Assembly: GCF_014075995.1 (NCBI RefSeq)
Contig: NZ_CP055153.1
Coordinates: 6,262,001 to 6,326,000, forward strand
Origin: Adhaeribacter radiodurans
GTDB taxonomy: Bacteria > Bacteroidota > Bacteroidia > Cytophagales > Hymenobacteraceae
DNA length: 64,000 bases
Direction of reading: 5' to 3'
A program made the position numbers and the translations under genes. Shown in pieces: positions 28,165 to 36,529 of this stretch. Below the pieces are notes generated by a model. That model saw only the letters and a program-made list of their open reading frames with translations, did no database searches and was not told the DNA's origin. The stretch's first letter is position 1. Each line of letters opens with the position of its first letter.

Positions 28165-31100
28165 ATGAAAATACTTTTATATTTTTTCTTGTCTCAATTG
28201 AGCCAGCTATTCAACTGGTGCAATCCCTGCTTAATCTTATTTCTATCTCTTGGTTTCAAGACTATAATTTTCGCTCAAAACAAAGAATGGGATAAAACTA
28301 TCGGGGGTAGCAGCGATGATAAACTTTCAGCAATGATAGCCACTCCAGACGGAGGCTATATTCTGGGGGGCTTCTCCTATTCTAACAAGTCGGGTGATAA
28401 AACGCAAGGTAATAAAGGAGATTGTTATGGCTCTGGATGTTATACCAGTGATTTTTGGGTGGTAAAACTAAGTCCGGATGGTACGAAAGAATGGGACAAA
28501 ACCTTTGGTGGAGAACAGGATGATAAACTTAGGGCCATTATACCCGCCCCCGATGGCGGATATTTATTAGGTGGTTCTTCCGATTCGCCGGCTAGTGGCG
28601 ATAAAAGCGAGAGTAGTAAGGAAGTCCCGAATCAGGTTCGATATTATTCATCAGATTATTGGCTCGTAAAGATAGATGATAACGGGAAAAAAGTCTGGGA
28701 CAAAACCTTTGGTGGAGATGCGTACGAGGAACTTACCTCTTTAGCAACTACTCCCGACGGCGGTTTTTTAATAGGTGGCTTTTCCAATTCCGGGAAAGGG
28801 TATGATAAAAGCCAAACTAGTAAAGGAGCGGAAGATTACTGGATTATAAAAATAGATAGCCAAGGAAAGAAAATTTGGGATAAAAGCTTGGGTGGTGATA
28901 GCTATGATTATCTTACTTCCTTATTAAAAACCCCAGATGGCGGTTATTTACTAGGTGGTTTTTCCGCCTCAGGTAAGAGAGGAAACAAGAGTGAAGCCAG
29001 CCGGGATGGGCAAGATATTAATAATCGAGGAGATTATTGGGTAGTAAAAATTGATGCACAAGGGGAGAAAGTCTGGGATAAAACTTTAGGTGGGGATAGA
29101 AAGGATGAGCCTTACTCTCTGCTACGAACACCGGACGGGGGGTATTTAGTAGGGGGCTACTCGAACTCAAACCGAAGTGTGGATAAAAGCAAATCGGCAT
29201 ACGGGTACTGGGTAGTAAAACTTAAAGCTACCGGCGAGAAAGTTTGGGAAAAGGTATATGGAACTACTTATAATTATCCGCTCCAGAGCATGGTCGCTGC
29301 TTCGGATGGAGGCTACGTATTGGGTGGCAGCAACTATTACGTTGTCAAGATAAAAGAGGATGGCACCAAAGTGTGGGATAAAACTTTTGGCAGAGAAGTA
29401 CAGTTTAATGCCGATATTTTCTCTAGCCTGGTAGCTACGCCGGATAGAGGTTACCTGCTCGGCGGTTATTCTCGTTCGGACAAAGGGGGTTATAAAAGCC
29501 AAGATAGTAAAGGAGATTCTGATTATTGGCTAATAAAGATTAAGGACACAAATAAAATAACCCAAACCATTACCATCACTACTCCGCTTATTCTTAAGCA
29601 AGTAGGGGATGCGCCTTTTACCTTAACCGCCAAGGCTAGTTCCGGGTTGCCCGTTACCTTTAACGTGGTGTCCGGTCCGGCCACTCTAAAAGGCAATGTA
29701 CTCTCGCTTATCGGAGCCGGAAAGATTATAATTAAAATCTCGCAAGCGGGTAATAATGATTATAAGCCTGCAGCGGATGTTACCCAAACCATTATTGTGG
29801 ATAATCTTAGTCCGGTTACCAAGCTATGGGATAAAACCTTCGGTGGAATTTATAGTGATCGCCTTTCCACGCTATTACCTGCTTCAGATGGTGGTTATTT
29901 ATTGGGCGGAATTTCCCGAAAATCGCTGCAGAATGACCCGGGATTCTCCATCACTAAAATAGATAATAACGGAAAGAAGGAGTGGGAAAAAGACCTGGGT
30001 GGGGATAATGATACCCGATTAATTAAAGGGATAGTCGCTGCGGATGGGGGATATTTGTTCGGTGGTTCTTCTAATACTGCCTTTTTCTTAGAAGATACTA
30101 AGTTCTACATTGTTAAAACCAGCTCAGATGGCACCAAAGAATGGAGTAAAACTTTCTGGGGACCGGGTAATCTTAATAGCTTAATTGCTACGCCGGATGG
30201 GGGTTATTTGCTGGGGGGCAACACGTATGAATATAAAAAGGATGATAAGACCGAGGCGCCCCGGGGAAGTAGTGATTATTGGGTAGTAAAAATAGATGCA
30301 AACGGTAAAAAGCTCTGGGACAAAACTCTGGGAGGCAGTAAGGAAGATTATCTCACGTCCTTAATAGTAACTCAAGACAGGGCATACTTGATAGTGGGAT
30401 ATTCTGATTCTGAAAAATCAGGCGATAAAACCGAAGCCCAAAAGGGTACTTGGTTGGTGAAATTAAATACTGATGGAACTAAGGCTTGGGATAAAGTTAT
30501 AAGTGGCGGTAGTATTTCATCGTTGCAACAAACTAGCGATAACGGAATTATTTTAAGTGGTACTACATCGTCCAAAATGGATGATAGATCCGACACAGAT
30601 TACTGGTTGGTAAAATTACAGGCTAATGGCAGCCAAGAATGGGAGAAAACTTTAGGTGGCCCAGGTAACGATAGATTAATTGAAATAACAGCTACTCCGG
30701 ATGGCGGATATGTGTTGGGTGGCACTTCTACTTCGAAAATTGGATCAGATAAAAGTGAGGAGTCTCGGGGCGGTGAATTATATGGCGACTATTGGGTAGT
30801 AAAGGTAAATGCCACAGGCGTAAAAGTTTGGGATAAGACTTTAGGCGGTTATGATGAGGATTTTTTAGCAACTCTGTTGGTTACTCAAGATGGTAATTAT
30901 TTACTCGCGGGCACCTCTTACTCGGAAGCGAATGGCGATAAGAGCGAACCTAGCTTTGATAGAAGTTTGAGTCAAAGAGGAGATTACTGGATTGTAAAAA
31001 TAAAAGAAGACCTACCACTTACGGCCCAATGGAATATGCGTTATGGTGGCTCTAGGAACGAAGGTTTTACTTCGATTATCAAGACCAATGATGGCGGTTA

Positions 31101-32598
31101 CTTAAGTGGAGGTTATTCGGCTTCGGGAGTAAACGGCGATAGAAGCCAAGCTAGCCAAGGTAAAAACGATTATTGGATTGTAAAATCAGATCAGAATGGT
31201 AAGAAGTTGTGGGACAAAAGCTATGGTGGCAGTGGTGATGATTATCTGAACCGCATCATTCAAACGAAAGATGGTGGCTATTTACTAGCGGGTAGTTCCT
31301 TATCGGGCAAGAGTGGCGACAAGACTGAGGCGAGTAGAGGGGGCAGAGATTATTGGATTATAAAGGTTGATAAAGCCGGTGCGAAAGAGTGGGATAAGAA
31401 TTATGGCGGCAGTGGCTACGATGAACTCAAAAAAGTATTGCAACTAAGTACTGGAGAGTACCTATTGGCGGGGTACAGCAGCTCGCCGGTGAGCGGAGAT
31501 AAAACGCAAGCTAATCAGGGTGGGACTGATTACTGGTTAGTGAAAGTAAGTAGTTCGGGAGAGAAGCTCTGGGACAAAAGGTATGGTGGCAAAGAAGTAG
31601 AAGAGCTAAGTGGCATTGTACTAACAGCAGAGGGCGGGTTCTTGTTAGGGGGTAGTTCCTGGTCAGGTAAGAGTGGCAATAAGAGTGAGGAGAGTAGAGG
31701 TAAGAGTGACTTCTGGTTAGTAGCCGTAGATAAAGCAGGTAAACAACTCTGGGATAAAACCTACGGCGGCACAGGAGAGGATGAAGCCTACTCATTAGGA
31801 AAAGCGGGTAGTACGTACTTTCTAGCCGGGCAGAGTGATTCACCAGCAGGATTGGATAAGACGAGAGACAGTCAGGGAGGCTTAGACTACTGGCTCTTGA
31901 AAGTAAGTAGCACGGGAGAGAAGGTGTGGGACAAGCGCTATGGGGGCAGTAAAGACGATGAGCTACGAGCCAGTATTCCTACTCAGGATGGGGGGTATTT
32001 GCTAGCAGGCAAGTCTTTCTCCAACAAGAGTGGCAACAAACGGCAAGATAACCAGGGTTTAAGTGACTATTGGATGGTGAAAGCAGATAAAGATGGGCAA
32101 TATGAGTGGAGCAAAACCTTTGGTGGCAGCGGTGCGGAAGAACTAAGAGCCGTAATTCAGACCCAGGAAGGAGGCTTCTTATTAGGCGGAAAGTCTGATT
32201 CAGGAGTAAGTGGCGATAGAACGCAGCCGAGTCAAGGAGGCACTGATTACTGGCTGGTGAAGGTTGCTCCGGAAAGTACTTCTATTCAAGCTGAAAGAGA
32301 AGCTACCGTGGTAGAAGAAATTCCATTGCCAATGGAACAATTCAGTTTAAAAGCTTATCCAAATCCGTCCTCTGGAAAGTTTACGGTAAGCTTTTCTTTT
32401 CCCAAAAACCAAACCGCTACAGTAAAGATTTTTGACAACCAGGGTAATTATATAACTACATTGTTTCAGGGAGAAGCGCAGGCAGATCAAAGTTACCAGG
32501 TAGAATGGCAAGCTGCTAATAAGTTAGTAGGTTTATATTTCTTGCAACTGCAAACCCCTACTACTCGTCAGCAGCAGAAATTGCTTTTGACAAAGTGA
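28165..32598 (+). CDS. Giant T9SS-sorted triple seven-repeat propeller protein (array gene 7)
   Basis: The ATG at 28165 (MKILLYFFLSQLS ... KTIIFAQ) is preferred over the TTG at 28117. Its upstream bases also match those before the gene 6 ATG. The product is 1477 aa. Layout: seven repeats at 42-460, an Ig-like domain at 463-550 (VGDAPFTLTAKASSGLPVTF), seven repeats at 550-948, seven repeats at 952-1368, and a T9SS type A domain at 1393-1477 (AYPNPSSGKFTVSFSFPK ... KLLLTK). First-block blade 1 has a cysteine-pair loop (GDCYGSGCYTSDFW). Middle blades 3 and 5 are shortened. Probably a secreted surface protein; partner unknown. Confidence 0.88.
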   Translation: MKILLYFFLSQLSQLFNWCNPCLILFLSLGFKTIIFAQNKEWDKTIGGSSDDKLSAMIATPDGGYILGGFSYSNKSGDKTQGNKGDCYGSGCYTSDFWVVKLSPDGTKEWDKTFGGEQDDKLRAIIPAPDGGYLLGGSSDSPASGDKSESSKEVPNQVRYYSSDYWLVKIDDNGKKVWDKTFGGDAYEELTSLATTPDGGFLIGGFSNSGKGYDKSQTSKGAEDYWIIKIDSQGKKIWDKSLGGDSYDYLTSLLKTPDGGYLLGGFSASGKRGNKSEASRDGQDINNRGDYWVVKIDAQGEKVWDKTLGGDRKDEPYSLLRTPDGGYLVGGYSNSNRSVDKSKSAYGYWVVKLKATGEKVWEKVYGTTYNYPLQSMVAASDGGYVLGGSNYYVVKIKEDGTKVWDKTFGREVQFNADIFSSLVATPDRGYLLGGYSRSDKGGYKSQDSKGDSDYWLIKIKDTNKITQTITITTPLILKQVGDAPFTLTAKASSGLPVTFNVVSGPATLKGNVLSLIGAGKIIIKISQAGNNDYKPAADVTQTIIVDNLSPVTKLWDKTFGGIYSDRLSTLLPASDGGYLLGGISRKSLQNDPGFSITKIDNNGKKEWEKDLGGDNDTRLIKGIVAADGGYLFGGSSNTAFFLEDTKFYIVKTSSDGTKEWSKTFWGPGNLNSLIATPDGGYLLGGNTYEYKKDDKTEAPRGSSDYWVVKIDANGKKLWDKTLGGSKEDYLTSLIVTQDRAYLIVGYSDSEKSGDKTEAQKGTWLVKLNTDGTKAWDKVISGGSISSLQQTSDNGIILSGTTSSKMDDRSDTDYWLVKLQANGSQEWEKTLGGPGNDRLIEITATPDGGYVLGGTSTSKIGSDKSEESRGGELYGDYWVVKVNATGVKVWDKTLGGYDEDFLATLLVTQDGNYLLAGTSYSEANGDKSEPSFDRSLSQRGDYWIVKIKEDLPLTAQWNMRYGGSRNEGFTSIIKTNDGGYLSGGYSASGVNGDRSQASQGKNDYWIVKSDQNGKKLWDKSYGGSGDDYLNRIIQTKDGGYLLAGSSLSGKSGDKTEASRGGRDYWIIKVDKAGAKEWDKNYGGSGYDELKKVLQLSTGEYLLAGYSSSPVSGDKTQANQGGTDYWLVKVSSSGEKLWDKRYGGKEVEELSGIVLTAEGGFLLGGSSWSGKSGNKSEESRGKSDFWLVAVDKAGKQLWDKTYGGTGEDEAYSLGKAGSTYFLAGQSDSPAGLDKTRDSQGGLDYWLLKVSSTGEKVWDKRYGGSKDDELRASIPTQDGGYLLAGKSFSNKSGNKRQDNQGLSDYWMVKADKDGQYEWSKTFGGSGAEELRAVIQTQEGGFLLGGKSDSGVSGDRTQPSQGGTDYWLVKVAPESTSIQAEREATVVEEIPLPMEQFSLKAYPNPSSGKFTVSFSFPKNQTATVKIFDNQGNYITTLFQGEAQADQSYQVEWQAANKLVGLYFLQLQTPTTRQQQKLLLTK

Positions 32599-32617
32599 AA
32601 GCCTAGTATTTTAGTAA

Positions 32618-32657
32618 AAAGGCGGAATAGAAAAACTTCTATCCCGCCTTTGTTTTT
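32618..32657 (+). terminator. Hairpin terminator after array gene 7
   Basis: AAAGGCGGAATAGAA and TTCTATCCCGCCTTT pair with a single mismatch and are followed by GTTTTT. It marks the end of the array. Confidence 0.8.
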
Positions 32658-32776
32658 ATGCTAATTATAACTTTTCATATTTAGGATATCTCCATATCTA
32701 ACCCGATTCAGGCAGAGCAATATAAGAGGAAATACCAGTATCCTGCTAATTCTTAAAAGTTAGGCTGAACTAAAAA

Positions 32777-34336
32777 TTATTTTAGTAAATACTGCTGCGC
32801 CAATTGCGTAAATTCTTCTATTTGCTGTTGTTGCCACTTCTCCGAATAACCTAATTCCTGCGCCATCAAGCGAGCCGTTGCCGGAGCTAAACGTATGCTT
32901 TCGCGGGCATCTAACAACAAAGCTCTTACCCGGCGTGCCAGCACATCTTCTACATTTCGAGCCATTTCTTTGCGTACCGCCCAAATTACCTGCGCTTTTA
33001 ATATTCCTAGTTTTTGGCTTAAATATTCTCCTAATTCGGGTTGTTCAGCTATCAAGGCTTGAATATGCCCGGCATCAGTGCCATAATTACTTAAGCTATT
33101 AGCAGGATCAGGATTTGCTGCCCCATGTATTTTTAATTGACTGGTAACCGAAGGTTTATGGGGCCAATTTGCTACGCTTTCTATTTGGTCTATGGCTTCT
33201 TCGGCCATTTTTCGGAAGGTTGTCCATTTGCCCCCTAAAATGCTAACCAAACCGGAAGGAGCTACCATAATTTTATGACTGCGCGATACTTCTTTGGTTC
33301 CTTGCGCGCTTCCGTTTACCGCAGCCAAGGGCCGTAAACCGGCAAATACACTGCGCACATCCGCCCGCTTTGGCGAACGGGTTAGAAACCGCCCTGCTGT
33401 GCTTAAAATAAACTCAATTTCACTTTCCAGAGCTTGGGGCTCTAATGAAGCTTCCGTTACTGGCGTATCGGTAGTGCCTACTATTACTTTCCCGTGCCAG
33501 GGCACCAAAAATAAAACTCGGCCATCGTCGGTTTTAGGAACCATAAGCGCGAAATCGCCGGGCAAAAATTCTTTATCCAGCACTAAATGTACTCCTTGGC
33601 TGGGCCGGATGGAAGTCTTATTTTCCGGATTATCCATTTTCAGGATTTGATCGGTAAAAACACCGGTAGCGTTTAATACCATTTTGCCCCGGATAGTATA
33701 AGGTTGCTTATTTTCGGCGTCGTACGCTTGTACCGCAGTTAATTTTCCATTCTCATCTTTTAGTAAATTTGTTACGGCCATGTAATTAACCGCGTAACCA
33801 CCTTGCTCAAAAGTGGTTTGTACTACATTAATGGCCAATCTCGAATCATCAAATTGCCCGTCGTGGTACAAAACGCCGCCTCGTAGTTTGTGCGTTTTAA
33901 TAGTAGGTAAATGAGCAATGGTTTCCTGGGCAGAAATAGGTACTGATGGCCCTAGGCTAAGCTTTCCGGCTAATAAATCGTATAATTTTAAACCTACCGT
34001 AAACCAAGGCCGTTCCCACCAGCTATAGCTCGGAATAATAAAAGCCTGATTTTTCACCAGATGCGGTGCATTTTGGACGAGTAAACCCCGCTCAACGCTC
34101 GCTTCGCGTACCAATTTTATATCGCCCTGCGCCAGGTAACGCACGCCACCGTGTACCAGCTTGGTACTTTTACTGGAAGTTGACTTGGTAAAATCCGATT
34201 GTTCCAGCAAGAGCGTTTGGTAACCACGGGTAGCCGCCTCTAATGCTGCCCCAATGCCGGTAGCCCCACCCCCAATTATAATTAAATCCCAGGTAATATC
34301 GCTTTGAATAATCTGTAGAACCGAATTTCTATCCAT
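32777..34336 (-). CDS. glpD: Aerobic glycerol-3-phosphate dehydrogenase (FAD)
   Basis: A 519-aa flavoprotein of the GlpD/GlpA family, which oxidises glycerol 3-phosphate to dihydroxyacetone phosphate at the membrane and passes electrons to quinone. The N-terminal FAD-binding loop is visible (DLIIIGGGATG, glycines 22-24 and 27), followed by the family stretch SSKSTKLVHGGVRYL. The C-terminal region (about 390-519) fits the DAO C-terminal domain. Length is normal. It stands alone, convergent with array gene 7, with no glycerol kinase or facilitator in the window. Confidence 0.92.
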   Translation of the reverse strand: MDRNSVLQIIQSDITWDLIIIGGGATGIGAALEAATRGYQTLLLEQSDFTKSTSSKSTKLVHGGVRYLAQGDIKLVREASVERGLLVQNAPHLVKNQAFIIPSYSWWERPWFTVGLKLYDLLAGKLSLGPSVPISAQETIAHLPTIKTHKLRGGVLYHDGQFDDSRLAINVVQTTFEQGGYAVNYMAVTNLLKDENGKLTAVQAYDAENKQPYTIRGKMVLNATGVFTDQILKMDNPENKTSIRPSQGVHLVLDKEFLPGDFALMVPKTDDGRVLFLVPWHGKVIVGTTDTPVTEASLEPQALESEIEFILSTAGRFLTRSPKRADVRSVFAGLRPLAAVNGSAQGTKEVSRSHKIMVAPSGLVSILGGKWTTFRKMAEEAIDQIESVANWPHKPSVTSQLKIHGAANPDPANSLSNYGTDAGHIQALIAEQPELGEYLSQKLGILKAQVIWAVRKEMARNVEDVLARRVRALLLDARESIRLAPATARLMAQELGYSEKWQQQQIEEFTQLAQQYLLK

Positions 34337-34741
34337 TTTTGGATTTTTTGATTAAAGGAGGCTTGAGAATTTTGCTTCTGATGCTGCAATAAGCTTCTAT
34401 TTAGCGAGATAAGAAATTAATTAGTAAATAATTTAACGAGTAGTAAGAAGAATAAAAGTAACCTCCTCTTCTTAAACAAAAAGTAAATGCATCTTCTTAA
34501 ACAGAAACAGTTGGCAATAGTATCTTCTTTATAATTAAGCACTTTGTTTTATATGAAAAGCCTTGGTTTCGCCTGCTTTATAAATAGAAATGCATTTTAA
34601 TAAAATGTAACCAGAATACTTTTTCTATTTTATTTCAGCCAAATACCTATTTATTCGTAAGTAATTTCAAACAAAATAAATACTAAGCTGCTATTTATTA
34701 CTGAACCTATTTTATATAAATAACTATTTATTTAAACCAGA
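34337..34741. other. AT-rich divergent intergenic region
   Basis: No gene is seen between the divergent glpD and sugar dehydrogenase genes. TCTTCTTAAACA occurs twice in direct orientation (34467-34478 and 34492-34503), 25 bp apart. Promoters for both neighbours must lie here, but I cannot place them confidently. Confidence 0.4.
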
Positions 34742-36109
34742 ATGCATGTTATGAGAAAATTCCTGTTAGCCATTTGTAGTTTATTGTTTGCTATTAGTTT
34801 TACCGCCTGTAATTCAAAACAAAACTCCGACACTACCAATACTACTGGCTCTACCGAATCGGGAGATAGTACGGCAACTACGACTACAACCTCTGAAAAC
34901 GATACCCTGCCTAAACCCTTTGCTACCCCGCCCACGGCTAAAAATAGTAAAGTAATTGGCTGGCCTGCCGGCAAAACCCCTACAGCACCGGCTGGTTTTA
35001 CGGTAACCAAATTTACCGATAATCTGCGCAACCCTCGCTGGATTTACGTGGCTCCCAATGGCGATATTTTAGTGGCCGAAGCTAGTACCGAAGAAAGCAT
35101 TTTTAAAAGAGTGCAAAATGTAGGAACCGGCAAAAGTAAAAAAGTAAATACTGGCGGCAGCGCCAACCGCATTACTTTATTCCGCGATACCAATAAAGAT
35201 GGCAAGCCAGAGGTACATAAAACTTTTCTGGAAGACCTGCATCAGCCTCTGGGAATGTTAATTTTGAACGATGCATTTTACGTAGCCAATACCGATGCAC
35301 TTTGGAAATACCCTTATAAAACCGGTCAGGACCAGATAACTGGTAAAGGCGAAAAAATTCTGGATTTACCAGCGGGTGGTTATAATAACCACTGGACCCG
35401 TAACATTATCGCGAATGCCGATGGATCTAAAATTTACATTTCGGTAGGTTCGGGCAGCAACGTAGCCGAAAATGGATTAGATAACGAGCAGCGCCGGGCC
35501 AATATTCTGGAGATAAACCCCAATGGTTCCGGCGAACGTATTTTTGGCAGCGGTTTACGGAATCCGGTAGGTATGGATTGGGCTCCTGGTACCACTACTT
35601 TGTACACCGTAGTAAATGAGCGCGATAACTTGGGCGATGACCTGGTACCCGATTATTTAACCAGTGTGAAAGACGGCGGATTCTACGGCTGGCCATTTGC
35701 TTACTGGGGACCGCACCCAGACCCCCGCATGGAAAAAGAACAACAACCGGAAATGGTGAAGAAAACGTTGGTTCCGGATGTTCCCCTGGGCTCACATACA
35801 GCTAGCCTGGGCCTGGCTTTTTACGACGGGAAATTATTCCCGGAGAAATACCACAACGGAGCATTTGTGGGCCAACATGGTTCCTGGAACCGCTCTAAAT
35901 TTGTGGGTTATAAAGTTGTTTTTGTGCCTTTTAAAGAAGGGAAACCTGCTGGTAAACCCGAAAGCTTTTTAACTGGTTTTATTGCCAATGCCGATAAAAG
36001 TGAAGTGTACGGCCGCCCAGTAGGATTAGCTGTTTTACCTGATGGTGCCTTACTAGTGGCCGATGATGCGGCTAATACACTATGGTACGTACGCCCGAAT
36101 AAATCTTAA
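34742..36109 (+). CDS. PQQ-dependent sugar (sorbosone-type) dehydrogenase, lipoprotein
   Basis: A 455-aa lipoprotein. The signal peptide MRKFLLAICSLLFAISFTAC ends in a lipobox; the ATG at 34751 would suit it equally well. A Thr/Ser-rich linker (about 25-55) precedes a beta-propeller domain of the soluble glucose/sorbosone dehydrogenase family. Family signatures include GFTVTKFTDNLRNPRWIYV, PNGDILVAEAS, GLRNPVGMDW, GSWNRSKFVGYKV and PVGLAVLPDGALLVADD. Relatives oxidise sugars in the periplasm using PQQ. No PQQ synthesis genes are in view, so the cofactor may be taken up or made elsewhere. Confidence 0.85.
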   Translation: MHVMRKFLLAICSLLFAISFTACNSKQNSDTTNTTGSTESGDSTATTTTTSENDTLPKPFATPPTAKNSKVIGWPAGKTPTAPAGFTVTKFTDNLRNPRWIYVAPNGDILVAEASTEESIFKRVQNVGTGKSKKVNTGGSANRITLFRDTNKDGKPEVHKTFLEDLHQPLGMLILNDAFYVANTDALWKYPYKTGQDQITGKGEKILDLPAGGYNNHWTRNIIANADGSKIYISVGSGSNVAENGLDNEQRRANILEINPNGSGERIFGSGLRNPVGMDWAPGTTTLYTVVNERDNLGDDLVPDYLTSVKDGGFYGWPFAYWGPHPDPRMEKEQQPEMVKKTLVPDVPLGSHTASLGLAFYDGKLFPEKYHNGAFVGQHGSWNRSKFVGYKVVFVPFKEGKPAGKPESFLTGFIANADKSEVYGRPVGLAVLPDGALLVADDAANTLWYVRPNKS

Positions 36110-36120
36110 TTCTTTTTATG

Positions 36121-36147
36121 AAAAAGCCTCCAGTTGGGAGGCTTTTT
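36121..36147 (+). terminator. Terminator after the sugar dehydrogenase
   Basis: AAAAAGCCTCC and GGAGGCTTTTT are perfect arms around a 5-nt loop. The rest of the gap to 36529 is AT-rich with no gene or other clear signal. Confidence 0.9.
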
Positions 36148-36529
36148 CATAATTAAATTCGCCCATCGCCTTACAGGTTCCTTCTCTCAAACCTTATTCA
36201 AAATAGGCTCTGAATTTAGAAAGATACGTACCTTTTTCGGAGATTAATCCCGGATTACTTCTATCCGAACCTAGTTGTAACAGAATAAATGATATTATCT
36301 GTTATTTAAGAATTTCGCGTTAGCAATCTTTTTGTATTTTGTGGAATAATCATGGTGTCCGGAGACAAACCGGGATGTTGAATTATATTCACATTGCTAA
36401 TTTAATAACACAGATAAGCTATAGTTACTAAATCAGTGCTATAAAAAATTAAAGAGAATACTATTCCAGTTCGTATTTTCCGTTATTCTAACAGCTGCTT
36501 ATGTCAAAAATTATAATCCTGCTTTTTTA

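Noticed and set aside
1429-32000. Many antisense and alternative-frame ORFs inside the giant genes (for example 6130-6531, 13878-14273, 23646-23984 on the - strand)
   Set aside because: They mirror the repeated coding sequence, have Tyr/His/Leu- or Ser/Pro-rich low-complexity products and no start context; they are shadows.
1-32598. Regular spacing of about 175-180 bp that could suggest a CRISPR or satellite array
   Set aside because: The period equals one 58-60 aa protein repeat in a single open frame, and the units are diverged; there are no short identical repeats with unique spacers.
1-32598. Polymorphic toxin or RHS-type array
   Set aside because: No RHS/YD repeats, no variable toxin tips and no immunity genes; all C-termini are T9SS sorting domains.
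32777-34336. A glycerol-use operon around glpD
   Set aside because: Neither a glycerol kinase nor a facilitator is adjacent; glpD is flanked by the array and a divergent sugar dehydrogenase.
36355-36366. Short palindrome TGTCCGGAGACA before the peptide transporter
   Set aside because: Only short TGTC/GACA arms; likely to occur by chance and not supported by a second copy.
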